This document shows positions 1 to 11,589 of a stretch of DNA of 64,000 nt, piece by piece. Below the pieces are notes generated by a model, which was given only the letters and a program-made list of their open reading frames with translations, was not told the origin of the DNA and searched no databases. The stretch is from Usnea hakonensis (Eukaryota; Ascomycota; Lecanoromycetes; Lecanorales; Parmeliaceae), in contig BLJB01000030.1 of NCBI GenBank assembly GCA_013423325.1, positions 148,541 through 212,540 of the forward strand. Direction: 5' to 3'. Position 1 is the stretch's first letter. Each line of letters begins with the position of its first letter. The position numbers and the translations under genes are program-made.

Positions 1-124
1 AGCTGACGGGACTTTCCTGACAATTCTCAAGATACACGACGGGAAGAAAATACCGGCGAGGACACTCCAAAACCACCTTTTATCGGAAGCCTCAACGTTC
101 TTGGAAGTCTGCGTCGGAATGAAA

Positions 125-334
125 TCATCGACGCAGGCGGGAATGATCACACTTGGCGTATGATCGAATGACTATCATAGCGGAAGGATCTACTGGGTTG
201 TTCAGTAGGCGCGGAGCATCTAATTTCCGCTTTTTTCTCGAAGGGAATTGTCTCAAGACGTCCCAGTCCTTGGGAAATTGGTGGTCTGTGCTAACCGATC
301 GTCTTTGTTGAAGTCGAGCTTTCACAAGCGTCAC
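125..334 (-). pseudogene. Fragment of an unrecognised repeated gene family (copy D)
   Basis: This is a short minus-strand reading frame with the segment QFPKDWDVLRQFPSRKKRK. That segment resembles a fingerprint seen at 16.0 kb (KLPMDWDMLGHIPSG) and at 27.3 kb (QFPQSWDALGELPPKKR). Only this part of the family is visible, and no flanking coiled coil or C-terminal part was found, so it is probably a relic. No function can be assigned. The family link rests on a short motif and is less secure than for the other three copies. Confidence 0.35.
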
Positions 335-366
335 GGTTCGCCACAGGAGGACTGGGGGTTAGTGAT

Positions 367-760
367 TTCGCAAAGTGAGGTTTCAAATATGTAGGTTTCT
401 TAGGACAATTCAAGTACTCGAGCAATGACATGCTGATGATGGAGCAAGAGTTGGATGTGCAAACTGAGGTCTTTGATTCGTCGGTTTGCTAGAATCGTTC
501 AAGCATGCCCGAGCAATAACATGGTGTTGGTAGAGTACGAATTAGATGTGCAAAGTAAGGATTTTTATTCGCAGTTTTCCCAGGACAATTCAAGTATGCT
601 CGAGCAATGATATGTGATGGATTTGGATACGCACAGTAAGTTTTTTGATTCACATGCTTCTAAGGACAAGTCAAGTATGACCGAGCAATGATATGGGATG
701 GTGGATTTGGCATTGGATATGAAATGTAAGGGTTTAGATTTGCAAAGTGATGGTCTGATA
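367..760. repeat. Degenerate tandem repeat, about 70-100 bp units, four copies
   Basis: Units start near 401, 490, 591 and 661. Each contains a version of ggacaattcaagtatg followed by cgagcaatgatatg and then gtgcaaagtaagg. Spacing varies from about 70 to 100 bp, so copies have diverged and lost pieces. Part of an earlier unit is visible from about 367. No coding frame spans the array. Confidence 0.6.
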
Positions 761-1555
761 CAGAGAATGAGGATTTGAGCCACTGTAGTTCACTTTGAGT
801 CTTAGCGCGAAACATAAGAGAGTGAACAGCTGATATGGATGCATCTGAAATGTCTGTATAGCAGTGGTGGAAAATCTGTCTATACCTCCCTAGGTTGCAC
901 GACGGGATTTCTCAAAATCCTCCACTGTCTCAGTGACATCCGTCTGAGGGTCTTTGGCATGTACTCTCGTTCTAGCCTTTCCATTTAACATGGTATCCAT
1001 TCACTCTACACCTTTCTTCGCTGCGCACGATTCTGACTAGCATCCATTCTTATCGGCTTTCCCGCTTAAACGGGTGTAGTCTGGCTTGTTCTAGATGCGC
1101 GCTCAGATATCGGGATGAATTCGAGACAGATTTGCTGGGATGGTCAAGAGGATGTAGGGCAGCTGGTTGGCAGCGGAGGTGACTGTAACAAAGCACCCTT
1201 CCGGTGTTGCTACCGTGTTGTCAATAGACAATGTATTACAATCACATAACTACCACAACATGAAGTAGCCATATTTTGCCCGTTGATGTGACCGAGGACC
1301 AAGAGCATTGTTGCATAGCGCATTGCCATTTGAGGCTTTTAGATATTATAGATCGGAGGCCAGTGAATCGGTCTTCCCTTTGAGAATGATTGGGTGCTAG
1401 AGCTACTGTACTTAGCTAGTTGAGTCTAGAAATTTAAGTGCGGGTTGTCAGAAGAGCTCAAAAGAGAAAGCACGACCAAAAAAATCAAAATGCATGAGGT
1501 AGGTGCGAACCCAAAATCGAGAAGGTGTAAAGTCCGCACTTCTGCCAATTTTGGA
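761..1555. other. Stretch without a recognisable gene
   Basis: I see no convincing reading frame, structural RNA or repeat here. It lies between the degenerate tandem repeat and the U6 snRNA promoter, and its distal part is presumably upstream sequence of the U6 gene. Confidence 0.5.
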
Positions 1556-1556
1556 A

Positions 1557-1565
1557 TATATTTTA
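1557..1565 (+). promoter_or_regulatory. TATA-like box of the U6 snRNA gene
   Basis: The sequence tatatttta lies about 27 to 19 bases upstream of the predicted U6 5' end at 1584. That is the spacing expected of a U6-type RNA polymerase III promoter. The assignment rests on position and sequence only. Confidence 0.55.
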
Positions 1566-1583
1566 TTTTAGTGACCAATTCTC

Positions 1584-1736
1584 GCCTACGGGCATTTGGT
1601 CAATTTGAAACGATACAGAGAAGATTAGCATGGCCCCTGCACTAAGGATGACACGCGTAAGCTTCGCGCTAGTGGTATTCTATCCTGATCATCGCTAACC
1701 CTTTCCAGTTTATCAGAGAGACGCTAAAATGTTTTC
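1584..1736 (+). ncRNA. U6 spliceosomal snRNA gene with a predicted 52-nt intron
   Basis: The RNA begins with a 5' stem-loop (gcc-tacg-ggc, 1584-1593) followed by catttggtcaatttgaaac. It then has the invariant gatacagagaagattagc with the ACAGAG box, and the catalytic stem-loop segment tggcccctgcactaaggatg. After gatgacacgc the sequence turns into gtaagc (1657) and resumes after a gctaac branch site and tttccag acceptor (1708) with tttatcagagagacgc, which resembles the 3' part of other fungal U6 RNAs. Removing 1657-1708 leaves roughly 100 nt, the usual U6 size. The first T-run that could stop polymerase III is at about 1733-1736. A reading without splicing is possible, but then the 3' end does not look fungal and no T-run follows promptly. 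Confidence 0.85.
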
Positions 1737-1739
1737 ATC

Positions 1740-4430
1740 GTTACTATCCTTCATGGATGGTAGTGGAGAAGATTGTTCCTAGCGCCAAAGGCGATCGCTC
1801 TATTGCTGCTTTCAAATTACTTTATTGCCTCCCAGTATAATCCTCCCTTAGAATTCTTTGTAGTAAAATCTAATATCAACATACTTATTAGTAGTATAGA
1901 TGTTTATTCCAAATAATAGGTTCATTGTTCTCTTGGAATTGCGCTCTTCAAGATGCGCTGCTTTGATCGCAGCTCGAATCGAACTGCAGACCTTGTAATC
2001 TTGGCGTTTCTTTGGCAGTGCTTACCGTACACACTTAACTAGCTGTAATTAGAAATTTCCCCCCCATGCAATAGTCGCGTCAATTGGTTTGCTCAGGGCA
2101 CATGGTAATTCTCTTGATTATTGTTTGCAGGACTTCGAGAGTATGCGAGATCTATCTAAGCAGCCTCGTGTGATCGCTTCTTCCGTTAGTAGTGCAATGG
2201 CCATGGATGGTTATTGCAATCATGTGGCCTTGGCCAAAGCGCATTCGTTTGCAACAAAAAGTGTTCCATTCACACATCATGAGCGAACATTCACCATCGA
2301 CCGCCTCTGCTATTAAAATCCCTCCCCACCCCCAGACCTCCATTCTTCCTACACACCGCCCACCTCCACGCCAATCTCCCATCCTCTCTACGCAAAATTC
2401 CACCTCAACCGCCACCAGCATCTTTCTCCTTAAGTCTTACTGGTTTGCGTACACAATCACACGAATCCTGTACCTTCTATAGCACATTATTATAATAAAA
2501 ATATGACATCACATGACGTCGAGGCTGGCGACTTTCCCGGTAAATGTACGACGGAGAACAATTTATGTTGTATTCGACTTGCAGCACCAAGCCTGCTGCG
2601 ATAGCGTAACCCGTGGCTAGATTTGATCAGAGTAAGTGCAGACGCCTGCCAGATTTTCGGAATACGAGGCTAATCAAAGCCGTTCGAGAACATCATTTAG
2701 CTCGGAAAAGTGTCCGGTAGCCACTTCTCTTAGAATCTGATGGTGTGAATACTCAGCAGGCAAAAGCTCCAAACACAAGCCTGGCTAACTGATCATTAGG
2801 AATTCTGGCTAATCAGTCTTCGACGATCTCACATTCAATAGACATGCTTCCGAGTGTTCTCGTACGCATGTGTCAGAATAGCGCTACGACCAGGCCTCTT
2901 GTAAAGCCCAAAAACCCGTTCTCAGCTCAATAGGACAAGAGGGATCGAGGCCCGGTCGGTAGGCTGGGGTGAAGTCTACCACCATCACATGTGCGTGGTC
3001 GCCGAGGACGTCACAGACTCTCTTATGTGATCAAAGGCAGATACTCGCCAGTTCCAAGCCACTGGAAGCGCAATTGATTGTTAGCTCGATCGTCCGCGAA
3101 GGCCTTTGCCACGGAAGCCAGTGGGCAAGGAGAAATTTGATTACATTCCCTTGCAAATATCACAACGACTCCGGCTCATCTGTCATGCCACCAATGCCGC
3201 TGTGCGTATACGCCACAACCCTGTGTGACCGGTCAGATATGCTCGGCGTTATGATTGCATACATCAAACAGGTAATGGAAAGGAGAAAAAAGGGTTACTC
3301 GGCGTCAAGCGATTGTCAAAGATGATAAGCTCAAAAACCCACCCTCATTGGAGCTGATGTCAAAATCAACGATACGTACAACCATCTGTCTTCTGTCAAG
3401 GCTTGCGGTGTCGTCACAATATGACTCGTCGAGTTTGAAAGCATTGCTTTTCATCTCCAGTGGGCCTCGGATCACCTCAAAAGGGCGGGTCTGAAAACAT
3501 ACTCAGACCGCCCACGTCCGAATACTTGGACTGTGGCTACATGCCAGAATAGCGCGGCCGTCAGTGCTGTCAGAAATTCAGATGAACAGGAAGGGGCAAG
3601 GACTGGTAGGCCGCCGTCGCTGACCCGAGTCCGCCGCCACCACAAATGCGACGCCGGCTAGGAATTCAATATTCTCATCTACTAGGAAGGGCGACGAGCT
3701 CAATGGTGCGGCACTTCTGTTACACGTTTGGAAGTGAAAACCGAGTATCAATCCACAAGTGCGAACCTTGCAGAAGGGAGCGCAGATGGTGATATGGCTG
3801 GTTGTAGAGGATCTCTCAATACCAGGTTTGAGCGCTTCCATGCTCTCCTTTTCGCTAGTCCACGTGGCAAGGCGGACGGGGCAACAGTTTTCTATCTCTA
3901 TAAGAGATACGAGACTACGTCACATATGACAAGATTAGTTTACCTCGGAGAACCTTTGAAGTCAATGTCAAGGATGCTAAGATGCTCACGTCTCCCTTGC
4001 TCCTCTAACCTCCACTTGACCATTCGTAAATTGTTGTGGGATATACTTGGGGATGATCACATCATGCTGGCTTTGGATTCTACCTTCTGTATCTTCAAGT
4101 TCTGTTCATTCCCTCGAAGCAGGGTACCCAGTCCCCGTATGTAACGGAATGCTCATGCTTCTGTAAATGTTCATAGTGCAACAATATCATTGGTGCACAA
4201 GCATGAGCTTTTAGCCATGTGGTGAAAGCATACATTTACTATGGACAATTATGTAGTCTTAATTACCAAATGCCAAGTATCTCTGGCCCCTTTCTATCTT
4301 CCTGAGCATGTGATGCAATGCCTGCGCCAACCCAACTCATAACCAAATTCCCCTGCCGCGAAAAAGCTTAGCGCCCTCTTGAGACGTCGATGAGTACATC
4401 AACCCTGGAAATCTGTGTGTTCCGGGAATA
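1740..4430. other. Stretch without a recognisable gene
   Basis: Open frames here are short and overlap on both strands; the longest are at 2969-3325 and 3728-4144, both plus. None shows a recognisable domain, a family motif or a splice-consistent continuation. Decayed genes may be present, but I cannot identify one. Confidence 0.45.
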
Positions 4431-4845
4431 TCTCATGTTAGGCGCTACTACCTGTGAGATTGGCTGTGTTCAGAAGCTTTGCGTCGATAAGCACTCCTCC
4501 ACGGTCTTTTTCCAAAAGAGCTTCCTTTGTGATGGGTAGTGGGAGTCCAGATTTACCGACAGTATGGTAGAATTCATACTCGGTTAGTCTAGGAACAAGG
4601 TGAATACCATATTTGAAAAGGCCTAGGCAAGGTATATCTCTTGCCCTAGCCTGGGTAATACACCTATTAATTAAGGAGGCAGTCGCGCGAACTCGACTTG
4701 AGTCTAAGGATCCCTCAGGGCTCCAACGTGGCTTAATAAGGCAATTGCCTTTCAAACCTCGTAGATCTTTGACCTTCCTTGGGAGCTTTAGCCGCTGGTT
4801 AAGATGGCTCGGCCTGAGAACATCCTTTACCTGCTAATCTGCTCA

Positions 4846-5600
4846 CTATAGCCACAACTTTTTCCAAATCACCACCTTGAGAATCCAGAACTTTGAGCTG
4901 CGTGAACGGCTCACTGACTGGGTTAGCGTGGACGTATTTGTGTAGCTGCGAGCTGCTCCTAGCGCCATTATGAGAGGGTTGTTTCCTCCCAGCCAAAAAT
5001 GCAAGTCCTGCATCTCCCCAAGCGTGGTATTACTCCCGTGCTGCCCGGCTAAGTCCTCCAGGGCAGGAAACGCATCACAAAGTTGTGTGACCGCATTGGC
5101 TGATGCCTGAACAGTTACGTTGATCATTTGTTACTTGTCTTCCATTTTTCCAAGTCGCTTTTCGTCTTTCAGGCCCCAAATTCGCTACTCAGGATAGTAG
5201 CGACATGGTTCTGATGCGCTGAGAATTTTACTAGGGCGTTAAGTTTGGCATCCGCGTGCCCGAGCAGTTCTTCCAGGCTTGTACGTTCTTCCTGGTGTAT
5301 TCTGTTTGCCTCAAGTAATTTCTCAGTATCCTCAACCTCGTCCTTTGGAATCAGCGCTTTTGGATACCTTGGTTTGTGGCGTGCGGGAACTGTATGCAAA
5401 CGTATGACATTCTCTTCCCAGATGTCCGGGTGCGGATTAGGAACTGCATCTGACTGCCCGATAGGAATGGTTTGCATGTCTCGTAGGTGGACGTTCCGTA
5501 ATCGCGGATCCTGCGCATGGGTGAGGCACCAGTATTATATTCATGTGCCAATCGTGTAGCCGGAAACTCCTGAGTCGATGCCGAGTGGATATCTTGGGCT
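4846..5600 (-). pseudogene. Decayed member of an unrecognised gene family (copy A)
   Basis: The minus strand encodes, in two nearby frames, a helical segment (LGHADAKLNALVKFSAHQNH, near 5,200) followed by VTQLCDAFPALEDLAGQHG (near 5,060). Copy B on the plus strand at 16.6-16.8 kb has the matching pair in the same order, AYQDNASNLFG and VTRLIDEFPGMEDVA. The two parts are separated by stops, so this is a relic or an unmodelled spliced gene. Proline- and glutamine-rich minus-strand sequence up to about 6,100 may be its disordered N-terminal part. Nothing in it points to a known domain. What is seen is the similarity between copies; decay is inferred from the stops. Confidence 0.55.
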
Positions 5601-6377
5601 GGCACCTCGGTATCGAATGCGCTCCTCAGAAATCCCCAGATGGCCGAGCTTGGACCTGTAGACGAGAACTACTGGTTGGTGAGTGTTCGGTAATTTCCCT
5701 CCGAACTCCATGTGCCGCCTGGACGTTGAGATGTGCCGATGTTGGTGGGGAACGTGGACCATATGACGGGCGCGCTATATGAATTTACAGTGTTTCCTGG
5801 AACTTGATATTGGGCTCGTGGTAGGACGAATCACGTGCGGGAGTATGGGTTTGACGCTGAAAACTTGGTTTGAATTTGCACTTCTTGTTGATTGGTGTGA
5901 ATTTGGTGTTGATAATTACCGGCAGTTGGTAGGATGACACTGTAGGTGATGGGGCTTCCTGGGCTAAATTCTGTTGTAGTGGCTCGGCCAGGGTGACAAG
6001 GAATGAACAGCTGAAATGCCCATTCTCACAGTAAGAAGCATATCGGAATTCCCATAACCGTGCTAATAAGAGCAAAGAAAGCAGCGCCCTCCCTGCCAAT
6101 ATGTGATGACTATAGCAGAGATAGGCAGGCGGCGTCAGCGGTGCGGGTCTGTTGCAGGCTTGAGATGTGCAACTGAGATTGAATCATGAATGCGTACCAA
6201 GGGAGGTAGCTTCAGATTATACGCCAGGCATCCGATACGTCCGGGCTTTCAGAAACGTCCGATTAGTCAGGGTTTCAGCTTCTTGGCCGTCATTACAGGG
6301 ACTCGGTATCCTTTGTGGAGGCGTAAATTCACAAGGTCTCCCACCTTGTAGAACTTTGCTGATGACGGCTATCAACC

Positions 6378-7010
6378 TAATATTTCATTCGAAGTGCAGC
6401 AAAGGCGATGGCATATTTTGCAGCCATGTAGTCTGGTATGTGAGTGTTCAGAGGCGGAAGTGGTACTTCAGGGCTGACTGGTGTTGGATTCAGCGCCATT
6501 CTTGCAGCAGCTCAGGTGACTTGAAAGGCCGCAACCGCGTTGGCAACGGCAAATTTGACTTCATCGCGCAGCTGCTGATTCTTCTGGGCAAGGCCATTTT
6601 TGGCGTTTTTCAATGTTGCGTAGGTCGATTTCGAGCGTCGGTGTCTAACCTGTACACATCCAACTTCTCTAACCCCTGGGCGACCTTTTTGTCCACGTTG
6701 TGGCGAACGCGGCGGTGAACATCCATCGACAGAACGATGACGTCCTCATTTCCTTGGTCTTCATCAGTGCCATCCCTTTCCATTTCATCTTCTTCTCTCC
6801 GTTGTACTCCTCTTCGAATCTTCGATAACGGCGACATTTCTTTGGGCGAGATTCGCCGCTAGGTCGTGCTGTCTTGCTGAGTTTCTTTGCGTTGGAAGTG
6901 GCGAGAGGGTTGGAAACGGCGGGAGGCTCTGCTGTGCCGGTTCGCAGCCTGCCTTCTGCACATGTGTCATGAGTCCGCAATCGACTTGGTCGTCGTCTTC
7001 GAGCTTTTCT
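6378..7010 (-). pseudogene. Possible coiled-coil protein, broken or spliced
   Basis: The minus strand has a lysine/arginine-rich segment (SRPKKCRRYRRFEEEYNGEK, near 6,820), an acidic stretch (EEDEMERDGTDEDQGNEDV, near 6,770) and a heptad-like helix (LKNAKNGLAQKNQQLRDEV, near 6,580). A last segment ends at a stop near 6,378. The segments lie in different frames, so either small introns or frameshifts separate them. One candidate intron, GTCACC to CACCAG at about 6,483-6,525, would join the helix to the last segment. I do not recognise the protein. Its place next to copy A suggests it may belong to the same decayed family, but no shared motif was found. Confidence 0.3.
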
Positions 7011-7375
7011 TGTCGACGGGTAGGAAGTTCGTAGCTGAGGTTATCTGCCCTAGTCTTTTGGCAGCCGCAAGAGTCTTTCCTTGCACTCAGAAAGCTGTAT
7101 CGAATCCCTCCGCATGCGCTGTCAAGGTAGCGTACTCAGTGGCAATTTTTGTAGCTTTTGGATACTGAACGCAGCCGTCTTCGAAGCTGCTGGTTTTCCA
7201 ACAGAGCTGACAGGGCCGTCTGATAGCGGTACTAGGTCATTTAGAGGGCTAAAGAATCCAAGCTCGTTACCCACTATAGTGCGCTTGGGGTCAGGACCGA
7301 GTTTATCTTCTTCTTCACCATCATCGGACCCAGCCTCTGAGATTGGACGGAGACACTGTCGAGTGATACAACAAC

Positions 7376-7618
7376 ATGAAAGACCGCCAGGTCAAGGTCG
7401 CGAAGGCACGGGATGTCGTGCGAGAAATCTACTTCGACGTGGTTGAAGGGATTGGCGTATTCGAACATGGAGACGCGCCAAACCACGAAGAACCGCAAGC
7501 GACAAAGGGCTTCCTACACACAGTATCATTTTATGACCTCGTACAGTGGGCCCTGCTAGCCAAGCCAGACATCGAGTACAAGAAGGGGAAAGAGAAGGAG
7601 AATCCATTCAGCCACTAG
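7376..7618 (+). CDS. Short hypothetical reading frame, possibly the last exon of a decayed gene
   Basis: The 80-residue frame has an evenly mixed composition (for example DVVREIYFDVVEGIGVF and TVSFYDLVQWALLAKPD) and ends at a clear stop, unlike the low-complexity frames around it. No upstream exon could be joined with confidence; an acceptor could lie just before it. The motifs match no family I know. It may be a genuine small gene, a terminal exon or a relic. Confidence 0.25.
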   Translation: MKDRQVKVAKARDVVREIYFDVVEGIGVFEHGDAPNHEEPQATKGFLHTVSFYDLVQWALLAKPDIEYKKGKEKENPFSH

Positions 7619-8109
7619 GCATTGCTGACGACGTGTGGGATTTACAGGGGGTGTGGCAGGTATGTGCAAGGTGGAATGTTTTTTCTTTTGTGTCGCAAAA
7701 GGGTTTCCAGGGGAGGGAGACACAATACTCCATGAATGCCACGGAAAATAAGGATAAAGAGAATATGAATGTTTAAGTAGCCCACGTTAATTTACACCAA
7801 CATCCCGTGGAGGACAGTGTCAAATGTACTATCGCACATAGTAGCAAGAAGTTGTTCATTTATTCATAAGCTATTTGGCAAATCTGCTACTATCATATAC
7901 AACATAAGCTGCGGCAAATATAGCAACCTCTCTATGAGTCCCCATCAAAGATACAACAAGCGCTCAGCCAGATACGGTAGCAAATAAAGCAAAACCGCAC
8001 GTTGGAAATTTCAACGACAGTCTCAACAAGCAAATAAGCAAAGTAAGAGCTGCAAGACATAAACTCCTTCCCTCTTCTCGTCACTCCAAAAAGCCCACGA
8101 TACACGATA

Positions 8110-11100
8110 TCATCTTTTTCTTTTCCTTGAACCCGAAGCTTTTAGCACTATCATACCCGCCTCTTGCGCTGCCAAAGCCGCCTCTTGCGCTAACAAAGTC
8201 GCCTCTTGCACTGCCTTGGACCGAGATTTTCTGGTCACACGGTACGATGCATTCTTATGGTCAAGACACTTGTCTCCGTTACCAGGCGGCGCTAACAAAC
8301 AACATCCCTCAACGTCACAGTACCTCAGTTTTGTCGCTGGAGTGCCTGCGATGTAGCAACCAAGTGAACACCAAGCCATCCGCGTCGTTGAGGGTCTTGT
8401 ACAACCTGGGTTGGAACACTGAATTTTCCTTTCCACTGGACTCTTATGGCGAGAGCACGTAGCTCCATTGCCAGGCGGCATCACATTAGTACAGCCCTCG
8501 GTCTTACAGAACCTCACTTCTATCCTTGGAGTTACAGCCAGGTAGCACTCAATCGAACAGTAAGGTCTGCGCGATGTTGCGATCTCTGTGCAATCTGGAT
8601 TGAGACATTCCTCACACACAAGGTCATTGTGGCAGTGGAAGCAGCGGCAGTTGCAGATGATGTCACATACGCACTGGCCGTACACACAAGCGCATTCTCT
8701 TTCTCCCTTGCAGTAAGCGCACATGCACTGGCATAGAATCGAATGTTGGTCCTTATCGGCCGTTGATTCGCATGAGCAGATCGACCCTTCAATATGGGTA
8801 TGGATATCCAGGTTGGAGGGGCTGATTTTAAGGTTCTCCGTCAGAAATGATGCCCACCGAGCCTCCCTCTTGGGTCCAATGCACTTTTCTTCGGCGTTTA
8901 CCTGTTTTAATTCGAGAGGCACGCTTCTTGACCCATTGAGCTGGCTAAGACCCCAAGCTTTTCCAAAGGCTTCAGCGGCGTGCGCGTGTCGATTCACAGT
9001 GGCTTCGATTACGGCTGATAGATCTACCTTGCTGCACCATATAATAGGCTGTACAGTAGGAATATTTACCGAAGATATTGGTGCGCGAAAAGCTTTTCTG
9101 GAGTACTCGTCCCACTCAGTGACCGCGTCAAGGCTGGCGAAGGTTGAAGAGAGTTGCATACTATCGCGACAATTGACCGTAGTTTGATAGTCCCACAAAA
9201 AGGCGAGCGCAAGATGATTGTTGTTTTGACAGCTAACGAAGTACTCTTGAAGATCGTAAACGAATGATTCCTTGCGCATTACACGATCCAGCGAGACTGC
9301 GACAAGACATGTGTTCCTTGTTTGTCCATCCATAGTCAATTTGATGGACGCTAGCGATTCTCCAGTAGACGCTGAGATACCGTTGTCCCTGAGAACGATT
9401 GTTGGAAATCCTGGAGGCAGCAATCTCTTCATAAATTCGTGTTGGCGCTCCAATGAGGGAATCTCTTCATTTCTACCTCGCCTTTGCCCATTAGGTGAGA
9501 CTCTGCAGTACAGAACCAATTCCTCAATATCGTGATCTCGGAAGGCTACCCTGAGAAGCTCATGAAGAGCTTTGATTGGTTTCGTGTCAGAGTTCACAAG
9601 CACACGGGTCTGGGCGGTCATGCTTCTCATATACCACCCACGTTGAATAGTGAGTTGTCGGCCTAAGGTACCAGAGTCAGTGACTAACGAATAATTACAG
9701 CCTTATATTAACATGCCTAATAGAACCTGTTCCTCGACTACAGAATGAATGTCACCGACGTCATACCATTCACTGCGTTTCACCCCATCTCCTTTGCAGG
9801 ATCTAGTTACCCAACGACCCTGTACTCGCTGTATTCTTTCGACAAATGGCTGGACTTCGTCTGATCTTCGTGTCAAGCGATCCGGGTTAGCAGTAAGAAT
9901 CGTGAAAGGTCGGTCAAGACGATCGAACAGTCGTGATGGGAGTTGTCTGTCAGATAAAGGATGTACCGATGAGGAACAGACTTCGATGGCAACGATGAGC
10001 TTTGTATTCTCCGCCAGCGGAAACACCTCATCGAATGGATTCATGATCATACTCCAAAGTTGACTTGCTATGGAATCCCTTTGAGTATCGGTAGACTGCC
10101 GTAAATAGAAAAAGACAGTAGTTGGTAGGTTACCACTACTTGAGACAGGCGAGTGCTCGATCGTCATAGGCTCAGTAGTACTGTGCACTGATATAGCTTC
10201 ACGAAGACGAGGACTCAAGACATTGTCGATGAACCTTATGTTGTATTCTCCGTCCGGGCGGAAGACTTTGTACGTGGCAGGGCTGCGCGTATAGTAATAT
10301 GGCTCTGTATGAATCCAGTTGCTCTGACGACTACTGCCAACTCCAGCAATGAGATGGTCCATAGCAGTGTCAATGGTCTCTGGTTCTGGATATTCAGAGA
10401 AAACCATCATCAGTGTCCCTTTATGCTTGGCGACTGTATTCTCAACAACATGCACTTGAGATAGCAAGCTAGTTAAGTTCGAGACCAGGAAGAATGACGG
10501 CTTCATCAAGTCTAGATTCGGTCGATCGGCTGACTTGGTCGAGCAGGCAATGCAAAGGACAAGCCAAGTATTGCTAATGCTTCTTTCAACTCCCGAAATG
10601 TCATGCTGACTTGCCAGTACTTGCAAAGCGCTTTTGTCCTGCAGTGCGGATTGTAGGGCGTGACCATAGAGGTCTTCAATTGGATGCCGTAGACAGGCCA
10701 GTGAGGCATCTAAGAGAGGGTCTGAGGAGGATAGGGTGGGCTGCGTGGGTCCTACAGGCTAAGTCAGCTTGCATCAGACCACAAATGGTACGGTCAGGCC
10801 TGCTATGACCTACCGTTCAGAGGCCATGGCCAATAAGACACATTTGACTTCACAGCTTCAATGATACGCGTGATGTCGACCGGGTTCAATCGAAGAGAAG
10901 CTCGTAGAAACCAAGACATTTCCTGGAATGACCTTCTGAACGAGCTAGGGATGACGGCGTTCCCAATCTTCAGCTCCACCAGCTGCACGTATTTATGGGA
11001 ACACAGCGGCTCGATGTTGCTAGTTGATAGGATCCGACTCCCTTTAAGGCGATCAGCCCTCGTCGTGGCCCAATTATCGAATCCGAAGCGAAGATAAACC

Positions 11101-11354
11101 GCGTCATCTGTAACCCAGGAGCAAGTTATTGAGGCTTTCCTTGTGGCCAGCTCATGAAAAACTTCCAGCGTCTCCATCGAGATGTCTTGCAGACGGTATT
11201 GAAGAAGACTACCGAGGACTGGTGTTGGTTTCGATATGATACTGAACGTTGAGGAGGTCTCAAGAACTGCATCCTCGAGTAGACCATTGATCTCAGTCTC
11301 TATGGCAGCAATGACTGAGGTGCAGGTCGACTGCCAGCTTGGGACCTCAGACAT
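8110..11354 (-). CDS. Two-headed serine recombinase-like protein with duplicated cysteine-rich module
   Basis: The model has three exons: 11354-10814, 10751-9756 and 9662-8110, giving about 1,029 residues. Intron 1 (10752-10813) has GTAGGT, branch GCTGAC and TGTAG. Intron 2 (9663-9755, GTGACA to CTTAG, branch CTGAC) removes the single in-frame stop that separates two frames already in phase. Two serine-recombinase catalytic domains are visible. The first has YLRQSTDTQRDSIASQ (Ser ~400) and NPDRLTRR (~470-475). The second has LYCRVS (Ser ~568), IPSLERQ and SLDRVMR (~637-642). Both keep the R-x-S and D-R-x-x-R residues of the resolvase active site. The region ~808-980 is cysteine-rich and includes two copies of a ~55-residue module, each ending PPGNG..C..H. 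The tail has AQEA repeats and a basic SRKRKR. Known family role: DNA strand exchange through a Ser-DNA intermediate. Activity here is inferred. Confidence 0.7.
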
Positions 11355-11589
11355 GGTGACTGTATATGTCAGCGAGTGTCATTGCAAGCCCGTGGTGACC
11401 CGAGGGGATGAGATTGGAGACGACCAACGCACATTGATGTTACTTACTGCTTGCGAGGCTGACACTTCCGATGGCTGCCGTTCACGATGCTTATGGCAGT
11501 GACTGAGATGTTGTAGCAATCCCGCCCGGTGTCTGGTATCACGGTCACTGCAAGGGCAGTGCTACGGTTGCAGACGTGTCATTGTAGAA

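Noticed and set aside
1651..1690. Unspliced U6 3' end similar to the animal acacgcaaattcg type
   Set aside because: No T-run terminator follows, and the sequence after the predicted acceptor gives a fungal-type end, so splicing is the better reading.
8127..9535. Plus-strand frames opposite the recombinase gene
   Set aside because: The minus strand has recombinase motifs and structured cysteine repeats; the plus frames do not.
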